Below are positions 31,144 through 41,370 of a stretch of DNA of 64,000 nt, piece after piece. The notes under the pieces are model-generated. The model was given only the letters and a program-made list of their open reading frames with translations, ran no database searches and had not been told where the DNA came from. Numbering within the stretch: the stretch's first letter is position 1; every line of letters begins with the position of its first letter. The DNA is from an uncultured Pelagibacteraceae bacterium (GTDB taxonomy: Bacteria > Pseudomonadota > Alphaproteobacteria > Pelagibacterales > Pelagibacteraceae). The stretch is taken from assembly GCA_902514745.1 (NCBI GenBank), contig CABXRX010000002.1:1-64000 (forward strand). The letters run 5' to 3'. The translations under genes and the position numbers were made by a program.

Positions 31144-31612
31144 ATAAGTTCATTCTTTTTGCATAAAAAATTCTAATGACCCAATAAACAATTAAACCAA
31201 TTGGACCTATCAAATATATAATTATTAGGGGTATAGATATTATTATTTTATTAATGTTAAATTTTTGAGAGTCTTTAACGATCCAACCTCCCGTAAATAA
31301 ATTAATTGCGATAAAATGTATCCAAAATAGCATTAAATAAAGATGATCTTCAAACAATCTAGAAAGCTCATCTAGACCTAAGTATAGAGAGAAATTACCT
31401 ATAAAGTCATAACCAATTAAATAAGATTTATATAAAACAAAAATATATGCTCCACTTAAAATTAACATTGGAAATATTGAGGCTACAAAAATTCTACTTA
31501 AGTGAGATTGAGGAAAAAAAATTAATATAAACCAAAATGGTAATACTCCTACATTTACCCACATATAAAGTGTCTCAATGACAAAATAAGCATAAATTTG
31601 TTCGATCATCAT
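31136..31612 (-). CDS. ABA4-like (DUF4281) membrane protein
   Basis: Motif pattern VGVLPFWFILIFFPQSHLSRI, WIHFIAINLFTGGWIVKDSQK, GPIGLIVYWVIR. Confidence 0.7.
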   Translation of the reverse strand: MMIEQIYAYFVIETLYMWVNVGVLPFWFILIFFPQSHLSRIFVASIFPMLILSGAYIFVLYKSYLIGYDFIGNFSLYLGLDELSRLFEDHLYLMLFWIHFIAINLFTGGWIVKDSQKFNINKIIISIPLIIIYLIGPIGLIVYWVIRIFYAKRMNLYE

Positions 31613-31635
31613 TATATATTATATAAAATCTAACA

Positions 31636-32199
31636 ATGATTCCTATAAGAAATAAAAAAAAAACATTGCAAGTAACTGTTGAGGAGATGAGAAATTTTGC
31701 TTTTTCTTATGTCGAGAAATACGCACCTTCAAAACAGCAGTTAAAAACCTATTTACTTAAGAAATATATGAAACTTTCGTCTTCAGATATAAGAAAAAAG
31801 GATGTAAATAAATTGATTGATATTGTCTTATCTGATTTAGAAAAAAATAAATTTATTAATGATCAATTTTATTCTGAAAGTAAAGCGAAAAGCATGATCC
31901 AAAGAGGAAGCTCAATTAATAAAATTAGAAACTATTTAATAGGAAAAGGTATTCATGATGAATATATAAAGGATACGGTTGATAAAATTAAGGAAGATAA
32001 TTCAGATCAAGATTTTTTTTCAGCTATTAAAATTTGTAAAAAAAAAAGAATAGGACCAGCTAGAGCTGAAGATAATAGACCATTGTTTTATAAAAAAGAT
32101 ATTTCTTTACTAGCTAGAAATGGTTTTGATTTTGAAGTGTCCAAAAAAGTTATGGATATTGATAAAGAGGATTTCTTAAAAATAATTAATCATATTTAA
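31636..32199 (+). CDS. recX: Regulatory protein RecX
   Basis: YAPSKQQLKTYLLKKYMK, DLEKNKFINDQFYSESKAKSMIQRGSSINKIRNYLIGKGI. Confidence 0.85.
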   Translation: MIPIRNKKKTLQVTVEEMRNFAFSYVEKYAPSKQQLKTYLLKKYMKLSSSDIRKKDVNKLIDIVLSDLEKNKFINDQFYSESKAKSMIQRGSSINKIRNYLIGKGIHDEYIKDTVDKIKEDNSDQDFFSAIKICKKKRIGPARAEDNRPLFYKKDISLLARNGFDFEVSKKVMDIDKEDFLKIINHI

Positions 32200-32274
32200 T
32201 AATGGTTTATATTAATCATCATCATTCAAGAATTAAAGTAGACTTATTAATTAATGTTATTATAAAATTTATAA

Positions 32275-33687
32275 ATGTTAAAATTTAAATCTTATATTGT
32301 TTATGTTTTAGTTTTTACAGTGATTTTGATTTTATCAATCACGATAAAAAATGTAAAAAAAAATATTGATAATAAATCTGATCAAATCTTGTTTTTAGAA
32401 AAAAATTTAAAAAATAAAAAGAGTCAATTAAAAAATATTCATACAAAGTTACTAAATAAGAATATAAATATTGAAAATATAATATTTGAAGAGGGAATAA
32501 GTTTTAAAAATAAAAAAAAACTAACATTTAAATTAGATAATCAAGATTTTGATTTAATTGAATTTGCATCTGATGACCTTATTTTTGCAAAACATCCAGA
32601 GGCCTCTTCATCTGCATACATTGATTTTTATGATAAAAATATATTTTTAGTTACAGCAACTGGACAAATTACTTACTCTGAAATTACAAATTTAAATGAA
32701 AATAATTTTAAACTTGAGTCAATTAAATCTAACATACAAGAACTAATTAAATACTCAGAATTTTATAATAGTAGTGCTTTTGGAATAAAAGACATTCTTG
32801 TTAGAAACAATAAAATTTATGTTTCTTATATTGAAGAGCAATATAAAGATTGTTTTAGTACAAGTATTTTAGTTGGAAAATTAAACTATTCTTTCATCAA
32901 TTTTAAGGATTTTTATTCACCAAAAAATTGTATTGAAAAAAGTAGTGAATTTTTCAACCTTCACCCAAAGGATAAATTAGTAGCTCACCAATCTGGTGGA
33001 AGAATGATAATTATTGGTAATGATTTAATTTTTTCTACAGGGGAATATCGATATAGAACATTAGCACAAGAAATAGATAATGATTTTGGTAAAATAATTT
33101 CAATTAATTTAACAAATAATTCTAAAAAAATTATATCGATGGGTCATCGAAATCCACAAGGATTATATTTTAGCAATGATTTAAATATGCTTTTTTCAAC
33201 TGAGCATGGTCCCAGTGGAGGTGACGAGATAAATCTATTAGATTTTAATACTAATAATGGTGTAGCAAATTATGGTTGGCCAATAGCATCATATGGAAGA
33301 CATTATTTTGATAATGATGATGACAAAGATAAAAGGTATGAATTATCTCCACTAAAAAAATCTCATTCAAAAAATGGCTTTATTGAACCTATAGAATATT
33401 TTGATCCCTCAGTTGGAATAAGTCAAATTATAGGTGTTCCAAATAAATTTATCAAATCTGATAATAATAAATTTCTAGTTGGAACAATGGGTAATGCAAA
33501 AAAATTAAATAAAGGAATGATCAGTTTATTTTTCTTTGAATTTGATAAATTAAAGAAAAAAATTATCAAAAGTGAATTTATTCCTATAAAATCAAGAGTA
33601 AGAGATATGATCTACGTTAAAAATGAAAATTTAGTTTTACTTTATTTAGAAAATAGTAATGCTTTAGCAGTTTTAAAAGCAAAATAA
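32275..33687 (+). CDS. Membrane-anchored sorbosone/glucose dehydrogenase-like (PQQ-type beta-propeller) protein
   Basis: N-terminal TM and coiled-coil, then GHRNPQGLYFSNDLNMLFSTEHGPSGGDEINLL...NYGWPIASYG. Confidence 0.85.
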   Translation: MLKFKSYIVYVLVFTVILILSITIKNVKKNIDNKSDQILFLEKNLKNKKSQLKNIHTKLLNKNINIENIIFEEGISFKNKKKLTFKLDNQDFDLIEFASDDLIFAKHPEASSSAYIDFYDKNIFLVTATGQITYSEITNLNENNFKLESIKSNIQELIKYSEFYNSSAFGIKDILVRNNKIYVSYIEEQYKDCFSTSILVGKLNYSFINFKDFYSPKNCIEKSSEFFNLHPKDKLVAHQSGGRMIIIGNDLIFSTGEYRYRTLAQEIDNDFGKIISINLTNNSKKIISMGHRNPQGLYFSNDLNMLFSTEHGPSGGDEINLLDFNTNNGVANYGWPIASYGRHYFDNDDDKDKRYELSPLKKSHSKNGFIEPIEYFDPSVGISQIIGVPNKFIKSDNNKFLVGTMGNAKKLNKGMISLFFFEFDKLKKKIIKSEFIPIKSRVRDMIYVKNENLVLLYLENSNALAVLKAK

Positions 33688-33695
33688 AATTATAA

Positions 33696-33848
33696 CTAAT
33701 TATTTTCTTTTTTTTTATTTTTTTTATCTTCCTCAACAAGAAAATTAATTTTATTTTTTAAATAGTTTTTTACAAATACGAAAACTAATAAGCCAAAAAT
33801 TGAAACTGAAACAATTATAATAAGTATAATTCTTAATTGTTCATCCAT
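33696..33848 (-). CDS. Small single-TM protein (50 aa)
   Basis: Manual translation MDEQLRIILIIIVSVSIFGLLVFVFVKNYLKNKINFLVEEDKKNKKKENN; ATG overlaps cysQ stop as TAATG; not in ORF track. Confidence 0.6.
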   Translation of the reverse strand: MDEQLRIILIIIVSVSIFGLLVFVFVKNYLKNKINFLVEEDKKNKKKENN

Positions 33849-34612
33849 TATAAAATATTTTTACTTTTTAAAATTAAACTTGGATTCTTTAAATCTTTTT
33901 TCCCATATAATATCTCACTGCCATCAAAATCTGTAACTGTTCCACCTGCTGAGACTAATATTGCATGACCTGCAGCTATATCCCATTCATAAGCTCTTGG
34001 TTCAGCAACATAACCGTCATATTCACCGGCTGCCACCACACAAAACTTAAGTGAACTTTTCATTCTAACATTTTCAACCACACCAATGTCTTGATATATT
34101 TTTTGGATTTCTGGTTTGATTTTATTAGAATAAGAAATAAATTTTATTGGTCTATTAATTTTAGTGTTTTTACTACTTAAGTTAATAGTTTTTCCATCAC
34201 TTAACTCAAAAGCATTTCCTTCTCCATAAGAATAAAACATTCTTTTTTTTGCGGGAGCATTAATTAATCCAGCAACGGGTTTGTTATTGATAATTAATCC
34301 GGCATTTATCGTGAATTCTTCTAAGTTATTTATATAATCATAAGTTCCATCTATAGGATCAACTAACCAAAAATCTTTTAATTGATTATTATCTTTATTA
34401 TCAGATGTTTCTTCTGATACTATTGGGATATTAGGGGTTATTTCTGAAATTTTTTTAGTAATAAATTTATTTACTTCCAAGTCTCCATTACTTACAGGTG
34501 TGTTGTCTGATTTGATTTCTTTTGTTAATCCTTTATCTCTAAGATCAAGAGAAAGATCTCCCGCTGATATAAAAGCGTCTATCAAATTTTCTACAATTAA
34601 TTTTATATCCAT
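33848..34612 (-). CDS. cysQ: Inositol monophosphatase family / 3'(2'),5'-bisphosphate nucleotidase
   Basis: DNTPVSNGDLEVNKFI, VSEETSDN, WLVDPIDGTYDYINN, EWDIAAGHAILVSAGG. Confidence 0.88.
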   Translation of the reverse strand: MDIKLIVENLIDAFISAGDLSLDLRDKGLTKEIKSDNTPVSNGDLEVNKFITKKISEITPNIPIVSEETSDNKDNNQLKDFWLVDPIDGTYDYINNLEEFTINAGLIINNKPVAGLINAPAKKRMFYSYGEGNAFELSDGKTINLSSKNTKINRPIKFISYSNKIKPEIQKIYQDIGVVENVRMKSSLKFCVVAAGEYDGYVAEPRAYEWDIAAGHAILVSAGGTVTDFDGSEILYGKKDLKNPSLILKSKNIL

Positions 34613-34619
34613 CTAAAAT

Positions 34620-34787
34620 TTAGCTAACTCTTTCTAATTTTATATTTTTTGCATTAATTACTTTTTTTCCAGCATTTTCAAAATTTACTGTTACTTTATC
34701 ATTAATAATAGATTGAACTTGTCCAATACCCCAGTCTTTATTGTTTGGATTAGTGACTTTGTCGCCTGGTTCGTAATCTAAAATCAT
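34620..34787 (-). CDS. DUF3553 domain protein (55 aa)
   Basis: Manual translation [55 protein letters not shown]; not in ORF track. Confidence 0.8.
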   Translation of the reverse strand: MILDYEPGDKVTNPNNKDWGIGQVQSIINDKVTVNFENAGKKVINAKNIKLERVS

Positions 34788-34828
34788 TTAATTTAACTTA
34801 TATTGTAAATAAGTATAAATACCACCTT

Positions 34829-35947
34829 ATGAATAAAGAATATAACTCTATTGGAATCAAAAAAAAGCCAGAGGATACTACGGTAGTAGTAGCTATGTCA
34901 GGCGGTGTAGATTCTTCTACCGTAGCCGGAATTATGAAAAATGAAGGTTATAAAGTTATAGGTATTACACTTAAACTTTATGATGAAGGAAAAGAAGTTG
35001 CTAAAGCAAAACAATGTTGTTCTGGACAAGATATAATGGATGCAAAACGTGTTGCTCATAAATTAGGTATAGAACATAAAATTTTATATTATCAAGATAA
35101 GTTCAAACAAGGTGTGATTGATAATTTTGTAGATAGTTATTTAAATGGAGAAACACCTATACCGTGTGTTCAATGTAATCAAACCGTAAAGTTTAAAGAT
35201 TTATTTGAAGTTTCAAAAGAACTTAATGCAGACGCTTTGGTAACAGGTCATTACGTAAAAAATATTACTACAAATAATACTAACAATATGTATAGAGCAA
35301 TTGATGAAAACCGAGATCAGAGTTACTTTTTATTTAATACAACAAGGGAGCAATTAGATTACTTAAGGTTTCCTCTTGGTGGAATGTTAAAAGATAAAAC
35401 AAGAGAGATTGCTAAAGAATTACATTTAAACGTTGCTGACAAACCTGATAGTCAAGATATTTGCTTTGTACCCAACGGAGACTATGCTTCCGTAATTAGA
35501 AAATTCAAACCAGACTCTTTTCAAAAAGGCAATATTAGAAATTTAGATGGAAAAGTTATTGGAGTTCATGAGGGCATTATAAATTTTACGATTGGTCAAA
35601 GAAAGGGAATTAAAATTTCAGACTCAGAACCTCTATATGTTCTAAAGATAAATTCTAATAATAATGAAATTGTAGTAGGTCCAAAAGAGCATCTTGGAAA
35701 AAAAGATATATCTCTTAAAGATTTAAATTTGCTAACAAATAAAAAAGATCTTGATAAAAATATATTTGTGAAAGTTAGATCTACTGGCAGTCTTCTTGAG
35801 GCAAAAGTTGATTTAAAAGATAATAATACCGCACATGTACATTTGTTAAATCCTGAAGATGGCATATCACCAGGCCAGGCGTGTGTGTTTTATAGCAAAG
35901 ACCAATTTGGTCATAGAGTTCTTGGTGGTGGTTGGATTAAAGAATAG
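34829..35947 (+). CDS. mnmA: tRNA-specific 2-thiouridylase
   Basis: [43 protein letters not shown]. Confidence 0.96.
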   Translation: MNKEYNSIGIKKKPEDTTVVVAMSGGVDSSTVAGIMKNEGYKVIGITLKLYDEGKEVAKAKQCCSGQDIMDAKRVAHKLGIEHKILYYQDKFKQGVIDNFVDSYLNGETPIPCVQCNQTVKFKDLFEVSKELNADALVTGHYVKNITTNNTNNMYRAIDENRDQSYFLFNTTREQLDYLRFPLGGMLKDKTREIAKELHLNVADKPDSQDICFVPNGDYASVIRKFKPDSFQKGNIRNLDGKVIGVHEGIINFTIGQRKGIKISDSEPLYVLKINSNNNEIVVGPKEHLGKKDISLKDLNLLTNKKDLDKNIFVKVRSTGSLLEAKVDLKDNNTAHVHLLNPEDGISPGQACVFYSKDQFGHRVLGGGWIKE

Positions 35948-35952
35948 AGGAA

Positions 35953-36036
35953 TTATTTCTTCTTATTTTTTCTCTTAGCTCTTCTCTTTTTAGAGCCCTG
36001 TTTTCTTCTACCTCTATGTTTTTTCGGGTAACTCAT
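35953..36036 (-). CDS. 27-aa highly basic peptide
   Basis: Manual translation MSYPKKHRGRRKQGSKKRRAKRKNKKK; AGGA upstream of ATG; not in ORF track. Confidence 0.5.
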   Translation of the reverse strand: MSYPKKHRGRRKQGSKKRRAKRKNKKK

Positions 36037-36110
36037 TAAATCCTATTTATTAATTTATTGACGTTTTTTACGGGATATAGCATTCTCTTCTAAACATATC
36101 AAATTTTATT

Positions 36111-37286
36111 ATGAGCAATTCGTTTAAAACATTTTTAAAACATACTGCAAAAGATTTTCATAATCAGTCGGTTAATCCGCCAATAGTAAGAGCATCAACG
36201 ATTATTTTTAAATCAATGCAAGATATTAGAAAAACTCAAGATAAAGCAAAAAAAAACCCTACAGGTGGACATTTTGATTATGGACGTCAAGGAACATCTA
36301 CAACTCATATATTACAGCAAATTTTATCAAAACTAGAAGAGAGCTATTATACTTTTTTAACACCTACTGGTTTTGGATCTGTATTTCTTGCAATATTTAG
36401 TGTGACAAGACCTGGGGATGAAATTATTGTTGCTGATCCAGTTTATAGTCCTACAAGATTGCTATCTCAAGATTTTTTAAAAGAATTTAATATTAAAACA
36501 ACATTTTATGATCCACATAATCTTAAGACATTAGAAAAAGCTATAACAAAAAAAACTAAATTAATTTTCGTAGAAAACCCAGGAAGTAATACATTTGAAT
36601 TTCAAGATCTAAGTAAAGTTATTTCTATTGCAAAAAAGAATAAAATCTTAACTGCCATCGATAATACATGGGGAACTCCATATTTTTTAAAACCAATTAA
36701 GCTTGGTTTTGACATGTCTATTGTTTCAGCAACAAAATATTATTCTGGTCATTCTGATGTGATGGGAGGAAGTTTAGCTGTAAATAAAAAAGTTTTTTCA
36801 AAAGTAAAAACAACAGAAAGGATTACTGGTCTAAGACTGGGACCAGATGATGCTTATTTGATTACTAGAGGACTAAGGACTTTAGATGTAAGGTTAGATC
36901 GACATAGAGAAAATGCAAAAAAAGTTGCGGAGTTTTTATCTAAGTTTAAAAATATTAAGTTGTTGTACCCATATAAGAAAGATTCTCATAATTTTAGAAT
37001 GTGGAAAAAATATTATTCAGGAGCATCAGGTTTAATGGGTTTAAGAATTAAAACTAAAAGTGAAAAATCAGTTGTTAAATTCGTAAATAGTTTAAAACTT
37101 TTTGGTCATGGTTATAGTTGGGGTGGTTTTGAAAGTTTAGCTTTACATCAAAATATAAGAGAACAAGGAAATAGAAGTCATATGGAGTTGGCAAAAAACG
37201 AACATCTTGTTAGATTACATATTGGACTTGAAGATCCTAGCGACCTTATCGCTGATATAAAGCAATCACTTAAACATTTAAAGTAA
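36111..37286 (+). CDS. metC: Cystathionine beta-lyase
   Basis: PLP-dependent Cys/Met family: HFDYGRQGTSTTHILQQ, SATKYYSGHSDVMGGSL, YSWGGFESL. Confidence 0.9.
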   Translation: MSNSFKTFLKHTAKDFHNQSVNPPIVRASTIIFKSMQDIRKTQDKAKKNPTGGHFDYGRQGTSTTHILQQILSKLEESYYTFLTPTGFGSVFLAIFSVTRPGDEIIVADPVYSPTRLLSQDFLKEFNIKTTFYDPHNLKTLEKAITKKTKLIFVENPGSNTFEFQDLSKVISIAKKNKILTAIDNTWGTPYFLKPIKLGFDMSIVSATKYYSGHSDVMGGSLAVNKKVFSKVKTTERITGLRLGPDDAYLITRGLRTLDVRLDRHRENAKKVAEFLSKFKNIKLLYPYKKDSHNFRMWKKYYSGASGLMGLRIKTKSEKSVVKFVNSLKLFGHGYSWGGFESLALHQNIREQGNRSHMELAKNEHLVRLHIGLEDPSDLIADIKQSLKHLK

Positions 37287-37293
37287 TTTTTAA

Positions 37294-38514
37294 ATGTCTT
37301 CTGAAAAATTTATTAAAAATAAAACAGTCTTAATCACTCTAGTTACAGCTTGTTTAATTGTCATAATTTCACTTGGTATTAGACAAACATTTGGAATGTT
37401 TTATTTTGATTTTTCAACTGATTTAGGAATAACCTTGTCACAGTTTGGTTTTGCTTTAGGGCTTCAAATGTTTTTGTGGGGTGCTTTTGCTCCTTGGTTT
37501 GGAGTAATCACGGATAAATATGGCGGTCACATAGCTGTATTCATAGGTTTTATTTTTTATTTACTTGGTATTTTGATGTTGGTTTCAGAATACAACACAG
37601 GACTTTATTTTGTTACTGGTATAGGTGTCTTAATAGGTATAGCCCTTGGAGGGACCGCAATTAGTATTCCTGTCTCTGTTGTGGCAAAACATTTTCCTCA
37701 ATCTAATAGAACAGCAGCTATTGGTATAGTTACTGCTGCTGGCTCATTTGGCTATTTTGTGTCTCCTGTATTTACAAGATATGCACTTATTGAATTCGGT
37801 TGGGAAAGTACACTTTTAATTTTTGCAGCTTTTATTTTTGCAGGTCTAATATTAGCTTTCTATTTAACTACTCCAAAAGATGTTGAAGGAGGAATAGTCG
37901 ATGATAAACAAACAGCAACTGAAGCTCTTCAAGAAGCTTTTAAAAGTAAAAGTTTTATATATTTAACTTTAGGTTTTTTTGTATGTGGATGGCACATCGC
38001 TTTAGTAGCAACACACATTCCAATTTATATCAATGACAGAGGTTTACCTGAGTGGTGCACTGTAACAATTTTATCAATGATAGGTTTGTTTAATATTGCT
38101 GGTACATTAACATCAGGATACTTGGCTCAAAAATTTAGTAAAAAATTAATTTTAAGCAGTATTTATTTAGCAAGAGGATTAGTGATAGCTATATTTATTT
38201 TTTTACCTCCAAATCCTATCATAGCTGTATTATTTGGTGTTACTTTTGGTTTTTTATGGCTTTCAACAGTACCACCGACTATGGGGTTAGTTGGTTTCAT
38301 TTTTGGAACTAAATACATTGGTTTATTGTACGGAATAGTTTTCTTAAGTCATCAAGTAGGGTCTTTTCTAGGAGCATATTTAGGTGGAGTGTTTCATGAT
38401 TTATATGGTTCGTATGATTATGCATGGTATATATCTATTGCTTTATCAATTTTTGCAGGTTTGATACATTTACCAATAATAGAAAAACAAGTTCCAAGAC
38501 TTCAAACAACTTAG
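37294..38514 (+). CDS. MFS transporter
   Basis: 12-TM-like hydrophobic protein; GIRQTFGMFYFDFSTDLGITLSQFGFALGLQMFLWG. Confidence 0.9.
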   Translation: MSSEKFIKNKTVLITLVTACLIVIISLGIRQTFGMFYFDFSTDLGITLSQFGFALGLQMFLWGAFAPWFGVITDKYGGHIAVFIGFIFYLLGILMLVSEYNTGLYFVTGIGVLIGIALGGTAISIPVSVVAKHFPQSNRTAAIGIVTAAGSFGYFVSPVFTRYALIEFGWESTLLIFAAFIFAGLILAFYLTTPKDVEGGIVDDKQTATEALQEAFKSKSFIYLTLGFFVCGWHIALVATHIPIYINDRGLPEWCTVTILSMIGLFNIAGTLTSGYLAQKFSKKLILSSIYLARGLVIAIFIFLPPNPIIAVLFGVTFGFLWLSTVPPTMGLVGFIFGTKYIGLLYGIVFLSHQVGSFLGAYLGGVFHDLYGSYDYAWYISIALSIFAGLIHLPIIEKQVPRLQTT

Positions 38515-38518
38515 AAAA

Positions 38519-39682
38519 TTGAATAAAAAAAATTATTTAGACATCATAAACAATTCAAAGAAACCTTTTATAATATATAAAAAGGATAAAGGTTTTGATC
38601 TTTTCACCGATTTTTCAAATAAGATAATTTTAAACAATCAAAATATTAGAAAGTTTTTAAAACGAAAGTATAAATTAAAGAAAAAATATAAAAAAACAGA
38701 TTTGTTAATAGGTTTTTTTGGTTATGAATTATTAAATAATTTGATCGGAATAAAAATACCTAGGCAAAAAAATATTAATTTTCCAAAAGGAATTTTTTAT
38801 AAACCAGAAAAAAAAATCAATTTAAAAGAAAATTTAATTTATAATTTTAAATCAACTCAAAAAATAGATAGCAATTTTAAGATAAACATTGACCAGAAAT
38901 CTTATACAAAAATTTTTGATAAATTTAAAAAGAAAATAAAATCTGGCGAAACATATCAAATAAAAATCTGCACAAAATACAAAAACAAATCACAAATTGA
39001 TCCACTAGATTTTTTTTGCAGACTTACAAAAACTAATTTAGCTCCCGAGTCATTTATTATAAAAGATAAGAATTACTCCATAATAAGCTGTTCTCCTGAA
39101 AATTTAATTAATAAAAAAGGTTCACATATATCAACAAAACCAATAGCTGGAACTTTAAGAAAGACTAAAAAAATTAATAAAAGAAAAGCATTAAATTTTT
39201 TTAGGAAAAATCTTAAAGAAACTAAAGAGCACAATATGATTGTTGATATGGAAAGAAATGATCTTTCAAGAATTTGTATTCCTGGCAGTGTAAAGTTAAA
39301 AAAAGAAAAATCAGTTGAGGAATATAAAGATCTTTATCACTATGTAAGTTTAATTTCTGGTAAACTTAGAAAAAAGGTTGAAAATATAGATATTGTAAAA
39401 GCCATGATGCCAGGAGGTTCTGTAATTGGGTGTCCAAAAATAAGTACTCTTAACCTGTTAAATAACCAAGAAAAGGAAAATAGAAATATATACACAGGGA
39501 GCTTTGGTTATTTAAAATTTAATGGCGATATGAGATTTAATATTATTATTAGATCAATCTTAAATTATAAAAATATTTCTGAGATTTCTGTTGCATCGGG
39601 CGTTGTAATTGACAGCAATGCAAAACATGAATTTAATGAAAATTTTATCAAAGCAAAAGCATTAATAGATTTATATAAATGA
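38519..39682 (+). CDS. pabB: Aminodeoxychorismate synthase component I
   Basis: Chorismate-binding motifs SGETYQIKIC, STKPIAGTLRKTK, EHNMIVDMERNDLSRIC, GGSVIGCPKI; TTG start. Confidence 0.85.
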   Translation: MNKKNYLDIINNSKKPFIIYKKDKGFDLFTDFSNKIILNNQNIRKFLKRKYKLKKKYKKTDLLIGFFGYELLNNLIGIKIPRQKNINFPKGIFYKPEKKINLKENLIYNFKSTQKIDSNFKINIDQKSYTKIFDKFKKKIKSGETYQIKICTKYKNKSQIDPLDFFCRLTKTNLAPESFIIKDKNYSIISCSPENLINKKGSHISTKPIAGTLRKTKKINKRKALNFFRKNLKETKEHNMIVDMERNDLSRICIPGSVKLKKEKSVEEYKDLYHYVSLISGKLRKKVENIDIVKAMMPGGSVIGCPKISTLNLLNNQEKENRNIYTGSFGYLKFNGDMRFNIIIRSILNYKNISEISVASGVVIDSNAKHEFNENFIKAKALIDLYK

Positions 39683-40236
39683 TATATGTAATTGACCATA
39701 AAGACTCCTTTACACACAACGTTGTTCACCAATTGTCATTATTTGATAATGTAGAGTGTGATAACTTTGGTGATATTGATAAATCAAAATTAAATAAAGC
39801 ATCTACAATCGTTTTTTCTCCAGGACCAGGTTCACCTAAAAACTATCCATTGACTTCAAAGATTTATAAAAAATTTAAAGGAAAAAAAAGAATATTAGGA
39901 GTTTGTCTTGGATTTCAGCAAATATTATTTAGCGAAGGCGCTGAAATAGTTCAACAAAATAAAATATATCATGGTTTTCAATCAGAAGTATTAGTAAATA
40001 AATCGAGTAAATTATTTAAAGTAGGAAGTAAATTTAAAGTTGGTCGTTATCATTCCTTGAAATTAAAAGAACCTTTTAAGGCAGAAAATTTTGACATAAC
40101 GATGAGATGTGTTATTTCAGGGGCCGCTATGTCATTTGAAAATAACATTGATAAAATTTATGGATTTCAATTTCACCCTGAGTCATTTTTAACTGTAAAT
40201 GGTAAACTACTTATTAAAAAAATCTTATCAGCTTAA
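39679..40236 (+). CDS. pabA: Glutamine amidotransferase, aminodeoxychorismate synthase component II
   Basis: IDHKDSFTHNVVHQL, FSPGPGSPKNY, GVCLGFQQI, FQFHPES. Confidence 0.9.
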   Translation: MIYVIDHKDSFTHNVVHQLSLFDNVECDNFGDIDKSKLNKASTIVFSPGPGSPKNYPLTSKIYKKFKGKKRILGVCLGFQQILFSEGAEIVQQNKIYHGFQSEVLVNKSSKLFKVGSKFKVGRYHSLKLKEPFKAENFDITMRCVISGAAMSFENNIDKIYGFQFHPESFLTVNGKLLIKKILSA

Positions 40237-40969
40237 AGACCTTAAAGAAATTAAATTTAAAGATCTTTGGGGAGATCACGGTGTATTCACAACAATGTGG
40301 ATATTTGATGATCAATCAAAAATTCTGTTTTTTAACGAACATATTAACAATCTAATTAAATCATCTAAAGCTTACTCTATATTTAAAAAATCTTTGAAAT
40401 CAGATATTCTAAATTTATTAAAAAATAATTTAAAATCTAAGATAAAATATAATCACTTATTAAGAATTGCTGTTAATAAAAAAATTTTATCAATTTCGGT
40501 AAGAAAACGTATTAAACCTAAATCAAATTTTGATTTAAAATTAGTAAAATTAAAAAGACAAAAACCTGAATTTAAAAATTTAAAATACAGAGAAATATTG
40601 AGGCATTTGACAAAACTTGATAATTCAAAAGCAGATATTGGATTATGTTCAAATAATAAAATTTTAGAAACTGGTACTTCTAATTTGTTTTTTATAAAAG
40701 ATAATAAAATTTTTTCACCAAAAAATAATTTTTATAAAGGAATCACTTATAAATTTTTTGAATCAAAAATAAAAAAAATAATTAAAAAGGATATTTTTGT
40801 ACATTCTTTAAAAGAGTTTGACGAAATTATTTTAATTGGGTCCGGTAAAGGAGTTACATCAGTAAAAACTATCAATCAGATAAAATGGAAAAGAAAAAGT
40901 TTAAAACATTACAATATTCTTTTAAAATATTATAAAACTGCCGTTAACAAGTGCCAAAGATTTATGTAA
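40199..40969 (+). CDS. pabC: Aminodeoxychorismate lyase / class IV aminotransferase-like
   Basis: LETGTSNLFFIKDNKIFSP; in pab cluster; start uncertain. Confidence 0.75.
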   Translation: MVNYLLKKSYQLKDLKEIKFKDLWGDHGVFTTMWIFDDQSKILFFNEHINNLIKSSKAYSIFKKSLKSDILNLLKNNLKSKIKYNHLLRIAVNKKILSISVRKRIKPKSNFDLKLVKLKRQKPEFKNLKYREILRHLTKLDNSKADIGLCSNNKILETGTSNLFFIKDNKIFSPKNNFYKGITYKFFESKIKKIIKKDIFVHSLKEFDEIILIGSGKGVTSVKTINQIKWKRKSLKHYNILLKYYKTAVNKCQRFM

Positions 40970-40974
40970 ATATT

Positions 40975-41370
40975 ATGAAAAATCCCAATAATCCATGTTT
41001 ATTTTGTAACTCTAAAATTAGTGGTATAGCTCATGAAAATGAACTTGCTTATGCTAGTTATGATTCTTATCCAGTATCTGAAAATCATTGTTTAATAATT
41101 CCTAAAAGACATGTTGCCGACTATTTTGATTTATCTAATGAAGAATTAATTGCATGTAACGATTTAATTAAGATAATAAAAAAAGAAGTTTTAGATAAAG
41201 ACAAAAGTGTTAAAGCATTTAACATTGGAAGTAATGCTGGTATAGAAGCTGGTCAATCAATAATGCACTGTCATATACATCTGATTCCTCGAAGAAAAGA
41301 TGATGTTGAAAATCCACAAGGAGGTGTGCGGTCTGTAATACCAAAAAAACAACATTACAAACGAAAATAA
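40975..41370 (+). CDS. HIT family protein
   Basis: CLFCNSKISGIAHENELAYA, GIEAGQSIMHCHIHLIPRR (HxHxH). Confidence 0.93.
   Translation: MKNPNNPCLFCNSKISGIAHENELAYASYDSYPVSENHCLIIPKRHVADYFDLSNEELIACNDLIKIIKKEVLDKDKSVKAFNIGSNAGIEAGQSIMHCHIHLIPRRKDDVENPQGGVRSVIPKKQHYKRK

Noticed and set aside
35596-35865. 89-aa minus ORF within mnmA
   Set aside because: Antisense to conserved mnmA C-terminal region.
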